The position numbers were made by a program, and so were the translations under genes. From NCBI RefSeq assembly GCF_901709675.1, contig NC_051102.1, forward strand, positions 4,685,412 through 4,749,411: a stretch of 64,000 nucleotides of DNA, given 5' to 3'. This document shows positions 1-12,600 of the stretch, in pieces. Under the pieces are notes generated by a model, which made no database searches, was not told the origin of the DNA, and saw only the letters and a program-made list of their open reading frames with translations. Source of the DNA: Syngnathus acus. Taxonomy: Eukaryota > Chordata > Actinopteri > Syngnathiformes > Syngnathidae. The stretch's first letter is position 1. Each line of letters starts with the position of its first letter.

Positions 1-1129
1 ACTGCTCATTTCTTTAAGTGGCCTATTGGCAGGGCAGCCCTGAGCATTTGCCAGCGCATTAAAGATTTCACTCGCTTTATCTTAACTCTGTGTGGACGTG
101 AACGCGGTAGTATATGACTCAATTAGGCTATTGTTGTCATCGAGTCTTGTAATTTACGATACACGGCGGTACCTTGAATGCCCCACCAGACGGGAAAGCT
201 ACAATTTGGAGGAAAAACAACATGCATGACATAGCCCACAACTAGGTGGCTGATATGGAGGCCTAAATGGAGTTTTGGTTTGAGCAACATTTTGTAGTAT
301 GCTATGTTGGCATAGCCGTGGACTTGACTGACGTGGACCTGTTTTTACTTTGACCCCCGACAAAATGGAAGTTCTAATTAGAACAATGTTGATGTCTAGC
401 ATGCTAACATCGAATGTGCTAGCAACCCAATGGGAATTGCTACAAATGCTAACATGGCTAACACACTTTATGGCAGGATAGCAATCTGAGTCCAGAAAAG
501 CGCTCAGGCAGATCAATAAAGACTTGAGATCTTGCCCTGCCATCTGATACTTTTTCTAATGCGAATGGCTGAAATGCTAACACGCAAACAGCTTTTCCCT
601 AAGGTCAATTACGGTCGTTTGTTGCGCAAGAGCCTGAAAGTGACCGCGACCGGACTCTCTCTCACAATTCCGGGGAGCGGTCGCTGACTTCCTAGCAGGC
701 CGAACGTTGCGGCGGGCCACAATATGGACTTGAAATTTCATTGCTGGAAGTCAGCTAGTGCGCTTCACATTCCTCTCTCGTGGGGTGCAGCATTTGTGGC
801 GCCCCGGATTTAGTGCCCTAAAGGATGGATGGGATGGTAAGGAGGTTTAGTGGTGGTGCTGCTGAGGTTGGGGGGGGTTGTTCTCTTGTTTGTCTCTTGT
901 TTGGCCTGCTTGATAATCCGGCTTTGTGCGGCGTGAGGACGGCACACAAAGTGTCAATGTTCAGCAAGGGATCGCTGGGCTAACACTCGTAGACAATCTG
1001 AGAACTGAGAAAAGGGTAAAGTTAATTACAGGAAGCCTCAAGAAACAGCTTGTGTTTGGATTGTTGTTTGTTAGTTGATTGGTTAAGGACTTGCCCGCTT
1101 GCTTGGGTAGATTGACACTGACAGGCTGC

Positions 1130-1130
<1 letters not shown>

Positions 1131-1198
<68 letters not shown>

Positions 1199-1216
1199 TT
1201 TATTATTATTATTATT
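1131..1216. repeat. (TTAG)n then (TTA)n microsatellite
   Basis: About 16 perfect TTAG units are followed by TTA units, in the presumed cadm3 intron. Confidence 0.95.
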
Positions 1217-2219
1217 TTTTTATGTTTTGTTTTGTTAAGAAATGTACACAAAATGGCAGCCCCTGCAAGACTGAGCCTGGCAGTTTTTGTATTGCGCAAT
1301 TCTAGTTTGCAGATTGTTTGGCCTTGCCAGAGTTCTTGGCACAAGAATGACATTGGTTGGGTTTTTTTTTTTTTTTGGCTTATCAGCTTGCTCTTATGAG
1401 CCTGAGGTCCATATAGTATATCTATATTTTTTTTCCCCTGTGCTTCTTGTGTCTCCTTTGACTTTGGGCATTTTTCAGCACGCCTCTCTTGCCGTCACCC
1501 TGTCATGCCGCCTCATTGCCGTCATCCATCCATACGTGCTTATGTCTCCTGTGTCCTTCCTTCGCCATCTTCTCATTTTCCAACTCTTATTCTTTGATTT
1601 TTGTCAGCGGCCGCGCCTCCCCCCGTCCCCTAGCCGAGCCCCCCCCTCCCTTTTTCTCCCAGCATGCTCTCCTTCTCTTGTTTTCATGATGGCGGGGGCG
1701 CGACTCCAGGGGTGTTGTCTCAGCTAACTGTGCTTGACAGGCAGGACTGGTTTTGTGGGTCCCCTTCTTCTAAAGTAGGGCTGGGCTGGGGTGGGGGGGT
1801 GAAACAGGGGCCGTCTAGATTGTTTGTGCAAAGAGCACAGGTGGGGGTGGTGGGTTTAGTTTATTTCATTTCATATTGTTTATTTATACTACTTAAATAT
1901 TTTCCTTTCTGATTCTTTTTTCTGACTTTCCATGTACTGTCATCTTTTTGTTTCTATATATTATTGTATAAACTAAGGTTTAGGTGGCCACTTATGTTTG
2001 TGACTTTGAATCATGTGTTATTTATGTGTTTGTATTCATATTATTTTTGTGTACATGAAAAAAGTCAACTGAAAAATCGTGCCGATGACGCTCGTGACAT
2101 CAGCATAGCTTACGCTGTCCCCTCGTACTGATATGTAAATTGAGGCGCCATCCCAGAGAGGAGCAACATAAGGACGTATGGGGGGGGGGGGTCTTTTGGA
2201 GGCCAGAGGTGGTCTGGAG

Positions 2220-2243
2220 GACACGCACGCACGCACGCACGCA

Positions 2244-2319
<76 letters not shown>
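2220..2319. repeat. (CACG)n then (CA)n microsatellite
   Basis: Several CACG units grade into about 36 CA units. A second GT run at 2424-2453 lies 100 bp away in the opposite sense, so the two could pair. Confidence 0.95.
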
Positions 2320-2320
<1 letters not shown>

Positions 2321-2421
2321 AGGCTTATTTAGGGGCTGGCCATAGTTGGAAACAGATGGGCGTAGTTTGGAGGGACAATGTGTGTGTGCGTGTGGGTATT
2401 TGTAGTTGTGTATGTATATAC

Positions 2422-2423
<2 letters not shown>

Positions 2424-2453
<30 letters not shown>
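2424..2453. repeat. (GT)n microsatellite
   Basis: A run of about 15 GT units. Confidence 0.9.
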
Positions 2454-2457
<4 letters not shown>

Positions 2458-3194
2458 CATGCGTGAGAATCTCATTTTGTCTGCCAAGAACACCAGTATG
2501 TGTTTTTTCTACCTTTGCACACACATTTGTGGCCTGCCTCATACCTTTACATACGTGTGACTATATGCTTGTGTGCATGCGTGCGTGTAATGTCCCATCA
2601 CGCGCACACCATATCAAACACATCAAACTGAATCCCGCTGGGTGTCTCCTTCATACTATACCTCTACCATCATCATCGTCGTCATCATCGGCCTGACACA
2701 CACGGGCGCGCAGGCGCACACACTTCAATGCAGATAAGAAAAAGGAGGCTCATAAATCAGCCAGATGCACCTCTACAGTGCCTGATAAATTTGTGGTGTA
2801 AAACAAACAGCCTGCATGCAAACTCAGACACATAATAAGTTGGGGGAGGGAACCCCTTAACAAACACACACACACACCACCCGCTCCCTCGCTATCGTCC
2901 AATCAGACGACTGGCTTGTACTGCGGCGTTATCGCCGAGGATGAGGAGTCTCAACAGGAGGTGAAGATCGAGGGAGCGTGTGAGGACGAGGGGGCAGATG
3001 GAGAGGGGGCAGATGGGGGAGGAAGACAAATGGAGAGAGAGAAAATGGCGGGAAATATGCAGGGACACTTTGGATCCCTCCAGTGTGCAGTGTCGGCCGT
3101 TGGTGTACCTAATGAAGTGGCCATGTTAAAGGGGCCGACCGGACCTCGGCCAAGGCCACGTAAAAATAGGTCGCACAAAGCCTGAGGAAGGGTT

Positions 3195-3480
3195 TTAAAG
3201 TAGAGGTTCAACACATGGTCAAGGTTTTCAATTGGGATTTGGATTTCCAGAGAGGGTCAAAGAGGTTCAAACGGGGATTAGGGTTTCAAGACAAGCTTAG
3301 CCTGTCTAATTAAGCATTTCAAGCCTAAATTCGAGTTTCAGGCCAAAGCTGGAGTTGGGCTTCAACCAGGATTTTAAGACAAGGTTTCAAGTCTGAGTTA
3401 GGGTTTTTAATTCGCTTTTTCAAACGAGAGTTTCAAGCCTGGGCCTGGGCCTGCCTGAGTTTATAACAAGTTTGAAGGCA
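3195..3480. repeat. Degenerate TTAGGGTTTCAAG-type repeat
   Basis: The words TTTCAAG, GGTTTCAA and TTAGGGTTT recur with irregular spacing. The same word family appears near 8628, 31851, 47130, 57700, 59512, 61190 and 61949. Confidence 0.6.
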
Positions 3481-3526
3481 AGGTTAGCGATCGCCACAGC
3501 CTGACGTCTTTCTGTGTCTCGTCCAG

Positions 3527-3676
3527 ACGAGGACCCCCTGCAGCCCGTCACCTCGGACGAGACGGTTTCGGTGGGCGGAGCTGTCACACTGACCTGCCGG
3601 GTGGCCGAGAGCGACAACTCGTCACTGCAGTGGTCCAACACGGTGCAGCAGACGCTCTACTTTGGCGAGAAGAGAG
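3527..3676 (+). CDS. cadm3: cadm3 exon: first half of the Ig V domain
   Basis: The acceptor is gtccag and the donor is gtaaga; the exon enters and leaves in phase 1. It holds TSDETV, the first Ig cysteine in LTCRV and the family motif LQWSN...[10 protein letters not shown]. Confidence 0.9.
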
Positions 3677-6600
3677 GTAAGAGCTACCCAGTTGACATTT
3701 CCCTCCCAAATACTCCAGTCGCCTGCCGTGAGGTTGACCCCAGTTCCGTGAACCACTATATCATCAATGACACAACACTCACCTTTCCTGGGGAAAGTGA
3801 TGTAAAGTTTTCCTAGCTAGCGCAGGGCAAACGTCTTTTGACGGCCAATGGCGAGGACCACACAAATGAGAAAATGAGCCTGGTCCCCGGCACCATGGCA
3901 AGGCAAAGCAAAGCCTCTCAAGGTCGCTCTCGGCTTTGAAGGCAGCCGACGAACGCAGCGGGAAACGAGGACTGCGTAGGAAGTTGGCCGTAATAGCGAG
4001 CGGGAGCGGCGGGGGAAGACCGCCAACAGATGTCTACGCTATCAGAATGCCGCCGCTGTCGTAAAAACCTTGTGATTAGCTTTCATGACGCTTAGTTTTG
4101 GGTTTGGAAATACTATGCTGTATTTCTTGTGCGCAAAATGATAACAAGGTCATTATTGTGTAAAAAAGAGCTCAGTCAAAGATATTTGAAACGATATTTG
4201 TTGGATGCTGGCCGGCCGGCTGGGTGGGTGATGCATAACTGAGGTTTTTGTCCGCCATATTTGAGTATTTGTCTGAATTGAAGTGGAAAATAATTTCAAG
4301 AACAAATAGTTTGACAGCACAGCGGCATGAGCTCCAATGCTCACCTCGCCACGTTGACACCTCCGACAAAATGACCAAACGAGGAACCGGGCGGCAAATG
4401 AAGAGTCGCGGGGACAGAGATAAATAACCCATGACAGGATGATGGATGTTATTTTTGCCTGTATTTCATTTTATTTTTTGAAGACGCGACTGCGCCACGT
4501 TGATGTCGCGAGAGCTAGCTTGACACGCCGAGCGTCGGTGATGGATGGCGTGCGTTCAAAACACAAAGACAAGGAGGCATCGGCCTCGATTGATCAAAAT
4601 TGCCACGAGCAAACGAGCTCATAAATCAATCGTCTTACAGTATTGTGGCATTGAATGGGATTGTGAAGGAAAATTGATGCATACTTGATTTGGTGTCTCA
4701 TTTGGATACATTTTGAATTAGAAAAATCTAGCTACTTTGATTGAGCAACACTTGAATCGTATGTTTCATTTGCATTCATTTCAAAGCCACAAACAGAGAA
4801 AAAATAATTCTGTCTTCTTTTCAAGCAAGCGCAGTCACCAAAAGTTGCACCGTCTCGTCCTTAATAAATGAAATGGAAATATTAATTGTTGCGGGACAGC
4901 GAGCCCCGTCGCATTATTAAATCCGATATGGGGATGACAAATAATCTTCCTTCTTTTTTTTTCCTCCCTTGAAAACACAAACGACGGACCCGGCGTAGCC
5001 AATTCTGATATATTTTAAGTCTTTAATTCTCCATCATTTATTTTAAGAGCCTTTTAAGGTCCCGCCGATCGCCTTGAGGGAATGCGTGGGAGCGCCGCCG
5101 TGCTGCTAATAGAAGAGATTAGCAAGGCTCGCAAACAGATGGTACTTTTTTTTTTTCTTCTTTCGTTCTCCCGTCCGACGTTAATGCCAAACTACGGGAA
5201 GACAACAAGACTGAAAAATTAACGAGATTCCAATCAAGCAAAAGAGTGCCCGGCCACTCTTTGTTTGTGGTGAGTCTGATAAGGAAAAAACAAACAAACG
5301 GAATTGTCGAGTGAAATATCAGGTAATGGCTTGACATTTTCTGTCTTTTATTAAAGCAACCACTGTTTGATTGAAGTGCAACGAGCAGGCGGTGTTTACC
5401 AAAAGGTAAATCATAATCATCTCTCTTGGCAACGGAAAATACGAATAACTTATCTTAAAAGTTGAACTCGTCACGATATTTACACGTAAGCATGCGTTTT
5501 CCATTTTCACAGATGGTGAGGTGATGAAAGAAAAAAAAACGCACACTCTCGAGAGATTTACAGTAAATAGGAACATTTCCACCCTTAAAAAAAAATGCTA
5601 TTTTTACGCACCTCTTAATATTTTGCATCGTATTTAGCCAGAAGACAATAGCCTGCACGACTTTGAGTCGTCATGACAACAGAAGCTGTTTCCCCAATTA
5701 AACATCACCTCCAAGCTGTTTGGACAAATGCAGATGACTTGTTTGGAATGCAAAAGAAAAGTGGAAAGGTCACACGCCTCCACCGCCTCCCTCATGCAAA
5801 TTCACTTGGGCCATGAGAACTTGAGCACCAATTGTGATAAAAAAAAGAACGCGTTGAGGGAATAAAAAACAAACCGTTGTCTTTACCACTTGAAAAACAC
5901 ATTTTTAAATCAAAACCCATTTTGGGATTGAGAAATCCTTGTTGCTGTTGCATCCCTCAACCATCACGAGTAGAGTCACAAAAAAATGGTCTGCCGTTTT
6001 GATTCCATTTTTGGGTCATTTTGGAAATTGCACCCAAATTGGGACCTTGGGACAGCATTGGGCTGTCTACACCAAAAATCCCAATTGCGTCCACAAAGGG
6101 TTTGTTGCTATCGGGGCCACTTCGAGCCGCCTTCTCTGTATGTATAGCACCGTTTACATTTTCATGCGCGACTTGTCGACAGGCATCGCAGGCAGCCTCC
6201 ATGTGTCTGCCTCCGTTTAGCCAGCTAATGGCTCCCAAAGCGCCGCCACTGCCGATCTGGACGCGCTCACCTGGTGGGAGGCGAGTCAGCTTAAGTGCAG
6301 CCCGCTTGTAAATCACTCCATTAAGTAGACGCCTCCTCCGGTTGGCCCACTTACAGTACGAAGCATCCTTAAGTGAAACGTGTTGAAACTGAAGGATTGA
6401 GACAAATTTGGAAAGGGGGAAGGAAAGAATAAAAAAGACACGTATTGATCGACATTGCATCAGTTCTTCTGGCTCTCGGGAGAGTATATTAGCCGAGGCC
6501 GACGCGCCACTGGAAAAAAAGTGAAGAGACAAAAACACTTTGAAAGTGGATACATGAAGGACTTTTTCCGTATTTTGACTGCCGGAGCGCCAACGTGCTC

Positions 6601-9600
6601 TTCTGCTCGTGTCCTTAAAAATAACTCGGTGTGTAACGCCAGACGCCGAGAGACTTCAAAGTTACAAGAGCCAATTTATTTGGATTTTCTTTTTTTTTTC
6701 AGGTTACTAAATAAGCCAACAAATTTGTCACTACGGGATTCAGTAATTGGCCTTTCTTCGCCGGCGGCCCCGCTGAATGCAAAACAATCGATTTGGGCCT
6801 AACAACTTTGGTCGTTTTGGCTTTGAGATGCTCGCTGAGGCTGTTGTGAAAACGTACTGTATCATAGATGAAGAAAATGCTTGGTATTTCAAGCGTGTCG
6901 CTGATGATTTAAAAACTGGAAAACCCATCAAATCCAAGCGAAATGTAAAAAAAAAAAAAAAAAGAAAAATCCACCTTTCATCAATCATGCACACTTGCAA
7001 AGGTGATGAGCGTTTTCATTCCATCTGAAGGCATGCATTGAGGTGGCCAGGAGGATTAGGGAGGGGACAGAGGTGCGCGTTTAACACGTGTTTGATGAGC
7101 CGCGATCAATCGGCGGCGGCCTTTGATGAGAGTAGACGGTTTGACGGAGCAAAGCCGCCGGCCCCTGAACCGCCATCGGCTCGTAGCGAGACAGTTGTGG
7201 CGGCCTTCGTCGCCACATTTGCCAAAATTGCATTTCCATTTCTCAGCTCATCAAGTAGATCAAGAACAAATTGTTTTTTGGTCCCTTACAACAATAAAGA
7301 TCTCAATTAGAGGCAGAAGAAAAAAATTGGCAGGTTTGCTGTGTGCAAATTTCACATATTTTCAACATGTTCAAAATTTGTTGCAAGAAAAAAACAAAAC
7401 TATTAGCAAACATCTGGCTAAAGTTTTCAAACCTTTGTGACCTTTAGAAGCCCCGATGAGATTTATTTCTTCTTTGAATGTGGTGCATTGATTCAGTTCG
7501 GAAAAATCTCACGTGTGGCACAATTATTAGCACGCACAATTTTTTCGCGGGCCTTTTGCCAACAAAACATCTCATCTTCTGTAAAATGGCTTTTGCTCCC
7601 GCCGGCCGCTGAATTTCTGTGGTTTGCAGCATCAGCTAATAAATGAGTCAATATTTTGTAGCATTTCTGAGCCTCATTAAAAAAAGAAAGAAATGAAAGA
7701 AAAGGACACCTGGCAAAGTGTCTCTCTCGCATCTATTTGTCCAGATTTGAAGTGTGAAAATATTTGCCTTCCTCTTGCACTTCCTCCTGGCACACAGCAA
7801 ACAACACTTGCCGCCAGAGCAAAAGGAATTATGGATGTGCTGAGCCCACACCAAACCTATATCTTTTTTTTTTTTACATCTTACATTATTTATGCTCCAC
7901 GTTTGAAGTTGAAAGAGCATGGCAGAGATTGAGGGTTTACGTTTAGACCTCCCGATACGTCGTCCAATTTAGTAGGAAAAAAAAACCCAGAAATGGGATG
8001 TCAACGTGGGTCGAGGATGTTTCTGTTGGAAGGCCTTGAGTGTGCGCTCGCGCACTTTGTCTTATCCAGTAGCTGTTCAACTTGCTGCTCAGAGGTACTC
8101 GTGGGAAAAGTCTCCGTACTGATTGTGTGCGCCATTAAAAAAATAAAAAACTGTTCATTTTGGTAAAAGTAGTAACAGCAAGGAAGAAAATATAAGCGAC
8201 AAAATCGCAGTGGGTGACAAATGTGTGCCATGTCAGGCGACCACAACTGATTTAAAAAGAGTGCAAAGTCCAGGGGCACTGAAAGTGCGCCGCTCATGAA
8301 GACAAATGTAGTGACCTTGCCCACTGATAAGGCGTCAAGATAGAGTAGTCTTGGATATAATAACTGTGCGTGCCAGTGAAACAAAGACAGACACTTCATA
8401 TAAAAACGAGTCGACCAAAACTGAAATGAAGAAAAAATAGCGATGCTTTGTCTTTTTTTTTTTTTTTTTTGCATTTGTAGTATGAAAAAAAGGGAAAAAA
8501 AAACAACAGACAGTCTGTGACATTTTTAAATGTCAGTCGCACCGCAAAGAATTTCCCGTAGTAAATCTCTCGGAGCACCTTCTCAAAACTTATGAAAACT
8601 ATGCGACCTTTTAACCAATAGCGTCAGAGGTTCAGGTTGGAGTTTCAAACCTGGCTTGGGGTTTTAAGTGCTTATAATGAAGCTGTAACTGTGACGTTTC
8701 TCTTCAGTCTAGCGCACTTTTGGGAATTAAGTGCGCGTTTGTTTTTCCCCCCAACAATTTCCGGCTGCTATGAGCCGTCAAAACGCAACGAGACGACAGT
8801 AGACGCAAACACGACAACAAAGTAGGACATGCTAGCAGATTAGCATGTTAGCCCTGCTGGATTAATTCCCTTTGGCGACATTGCCGCATGACAAGTGTGA
8901 CGGCGCTTTGAAAACGACAACAACAAAACGACAAGGGAAAAAAAGCGGCGGAATATTTAAGGCACTGATCCCGACTTCTATTCCTTCTTCCACGTGTCAC
9001 GCGGGCCCCTCTCAAGCGCTGCCGAGCTAACGCATCACCGCCGCCGAGCGCTAGCTGCCTGTCAAATCGGCGGCCGACTGCGCGTCAACAAACACGTTGT
9101 CACGGCGACGTCAAAGGGAGCTTTCATGTGGAAAGCCGACAACAACAACAACGACACTTCTGCCGCTCGCTCGCTGTTTTTTTTTCTTTCAAACCGGGAG
9201 GCCTGCGCATCCACAGCCTGCTGTTTCAGGGAGACACATGGGTACGGAGTCGGGAAGGGAGGGAGACAGAAAGAGAGATAGGAAGAACAGGGAGACGAGA
9301 AGACAGGCAGACCGGCATCGTTCCCACTATAGACAGCAAAGGTCATCCTCTATCGCTATCAAAGAATGGGCTTTCATCCAATTGCATCATCATCGTCTTC
9401 ATCGTCATTTTCCTCATAATCTGAGGATTTCTCCTCTGTGACACGCCCACATGTGTCACTCTTCATCTTCATCCTCCTTCCTCATCATCCCTTTCTTGCC
9501 CCTTCGCTCACTTCCTCTTACATCATTTCCACACGCACACGTTAATTCCATATTCCTATTTCACCTCTGCCGCTCTCTCCCCCCACCACGCCCCCTTCAT

Positions 9601-12600
9601 TTCCTTGCGCACCCCGCCTTTTGTTCATCCTCCCGCCCGTCTGTTTTGCGTCCCGTCTCCACGGGCCTTTTCATCTCCATTTTGTAAAGCTCGGCTCTCC
9701 CCTTTATTGCAGCAAATAACCAACAGCGGCGCACATAAAAGTAGTGCAATATTAATAACGTCACATCCAGCACAGAAGCCTTTTCAGAAAGTTTGCACCC
9801 CGACAGAGCAGGAGATATAGTTATTGTGTATTTATTGTATGAGTTGCTGCGTGTTCAATGTGGCGCGTGCACACCACACAATCCCTGAAACACTTAATAC
9901 TACTGTAAATGTGAGAAACGCTCGCATCCGAACGGCAATTACATTCGGAGGACTAACCTCATGTAGCACCGGGGGGTTGTTGAAAATGTACGCAAAACCG
10001 GGTACAAACATTGTCGCTCATTTGCAAAGAAACAATTACATTGAAAGGCACTTATGCACCCTCGGGGGTGCGCACACCACAGCATGAGAATGCCTCGCAT
10101 ACAGCATGCGCTGAAAAATATAGCTCAAATTGACAATAGAAAAGACCAATAGAGCTCATGCACCCCGGGAAGGGGGGGGGGGATACATATACAGCAAAAT
10201 GACTATCATGGGACAGTCATAAATACACACGAGCTTCATCGGGGGGTTCGCACGCAAGTTTGGGGATCCTTAAATAAATACATCACCAGCATAAAGTTCC
10301 TAAGCAATTAAGAAGGCAACTGCCGGCAGATAAGATTCCACTCACGCCCCACCTGGGGTGCGCACTCCGCTTTTGGGGAATTTACCGGCCGCAGTGTGAA
10401 AACAGTCGGACTCAGCGTAAATATGTATTCAAAACGCTCATTAGACGGGATGCCGCCCGACTTGGCTGATGTACAGGATGCGGTGCAAAACTCTGATGAG
10501 TGCGCATAAACCCCCACGCGTGCAAAGCAAAACGGAGAAAAGGAGGAAGGCGGCAATTAGAAGCAGGAGAAAAAATGCAGGCCAGCGGCGCCGCGACCGG
10601 CTTGAGCGTGAAATATTGATGAGGGTTGGCTGAATGATATCTAACCACAACGTGTTGTCGTGGTGGCTGCAGCGCTGCGAGACAACCGCATCCAGCTGCA
10701 CCGCTCCACGCCCACCGAGCTGTCCATCATCATCTCTGAGGTGCAGCTGTCCGACGAGGGCGAGTACACCTGCTCCATCTTCACCATGCCTGTGCGCACC
10801 GCGCGCGCCACCGTCACCGTGCTGGGTAAGTTTTTGGTTTTTACGAGGTCAGAGGTTCATCTTTATTTAAATGAAAAAAAATTTCACTCAGTTTTCATTT
10901 CATTTTCTTTTTTTTTTTTTTTACATGTTTCATTACTGTTTTTTAAATATTTTCTTCAAGGAAAAAAAATATTTCAGCAACTATTCAATAGAAGGTACAT
11001 TAAACACATTTTTAGAGTGAATTTAATTTTCGGATAATGATAAAGAAAGCTGCCATTTAAAAAAAAAAAAGATAGTTATTGTAATTTAACCCCCCAAAAA
11101 ATCCATTAAAATCCATTAATTGGTGACCTTGAGAAAGTCGCCAGACGCCCGCCCACCCGTCAAAGGTGGCTCTGAACTGCGGCGAGGTATCGATCCGTTC
11201 AAAAGATAACACGTCAATATTTGACGTCGCGCGTTTGTCAAATGCAGTCTGTGCGTGCTCCGAAGCAGCATTGCGTACCAATGAGGCAATAGCGATCGTC
11301 CACGAGTGCATTAAAAATTAAAAAACGACGGGCTCACGAGCGAACGCACCAGCGCACCTTTCAAAACGATGTGCGATGGATGATGTGTCGCCACACTCCA
11401 TCGTCCACACATCGTCGTTCTCGTGTGACACTTGACATTTTCTCAAGTGTTGATGCTTCTCACTGCTGTCAATTACATGCAAGCACCTCCCCCAAAAATG
11501 CACAATTACCGCAAGTGACAATGTACTTTTTTTCCCTTGGCTGACAGTTGGGAGTCTCCAGATGCTTCTTCTCGAACAAAAACAAGTATTTAATCAAGCA
11601 CGACATATTTTTGTTCCCTTGAAAAATCGGACAAAAAAGGTTTTATTTTTTCCTTTTAGAATGTCTGCATTCTTCTTACTCAAATGAAATGCTTTATTCT
11701 GCTAACATTTTACCTTTTCTATTTGACCATATTAACATGAAAAAGGCAAAGAGGCGGAATATTTGTCCTTTTTTCTTGGGACCGCGTTCTACTATCACCT
11801 TGCACCTCGGCTGACATTTGGGCCACTCCCACGAGCTGATGCTTTTAATTAACTTTGGTGCACCGAGTGACAAAAATAAACATTTTGTCCAAGAGGGGCG
11901 GGACAGCCTCAACTACCAAACAAAACTCAACCAAAAAGAAACATTTTGACGCAAAAGCCACAATGTGAGCGTTTAATTTGCTGTTTTGCGTGTGGCTAAT
12001 TACCCCTTTATTTCCTGGAGAATTACGGCACAGCATCCCTTTAAAGGCACACACGCTCAAAGAAAACAAAACAAAAAAGAAGGAAATATGGCTACAATTA
12101 GTTGACAGCCAAATAGAGCACCTCACAAATCCATTCTTGAAAGATGTGCATGCGTGCAAAGATGATTAGCCCACAATCCAATCAATAAAACGCCAGCGTA
12201 CTTTATGGCTTGTGTCGGAGAAGCGTCAAACACACACACATGCTAACCTTTACTTACTGTTGCTTTGGGAGCAACGCTGCGGTTACGCAGTGGCACATCC
12301 GTCACTCCAACAATGTTTTAATAGCCGATATTTTCTTCCATCTGTATTAGGACAAAGATGCACGTCAGTTACTACAATGGAAAGTCGCCTTTGGCTAGCT
12401 TTCAAGTAGCATGTTTAGCACGTGACACGCCCGCTGTCGTTTGTTAGTCAAGTTTATTTGTATAGTCAGTGTGTTTTTGTTGCTGCCAGGCGTCCCCGAT
12501 AAGCCGCACATCTCCGGCTTGGAGAATCCCGTGCAAGAGGGCGGCACGCTCATCCTGACCTGCACCAGCACGGGCAGCAAGCCCCCTGCCAGGCTACGAT

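Larger units (their letters stand above)
1..3526. other. Probable cadm3 intron (5' part), no gene seen
   Basis: No exon with protein homology was recognised on either strand. The stretch holds simple repeats (1131-1216, 2220-2319, 2424-2453) and, at 3195-3480, a degenerate motif of the type TTAGGGTTTCAAG. A CADM3 signal-peptide exon was looked for and not found. Confidence 0.5.

Noticed and set aside
1287-1727. 146-codon + strand frame considered as a cadm3 signal-peptide exon
   Set aside because: It is hydrophobic by composition of T-rich DNA, has no plausible phase-1 donor after a leader, and has no CADM similarity.
2036-2542. 168-codon - strand frame
   Set aside because: Most of it is a CA/GT repeat read as Cys-Val or His-Thr, with no family resemblance.
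5957-6538. 193-codon - strand frame in a cadm3 intron
   Set aside because: It has a low-information composition, no known motif and no matching splice sites. It is likely chance.
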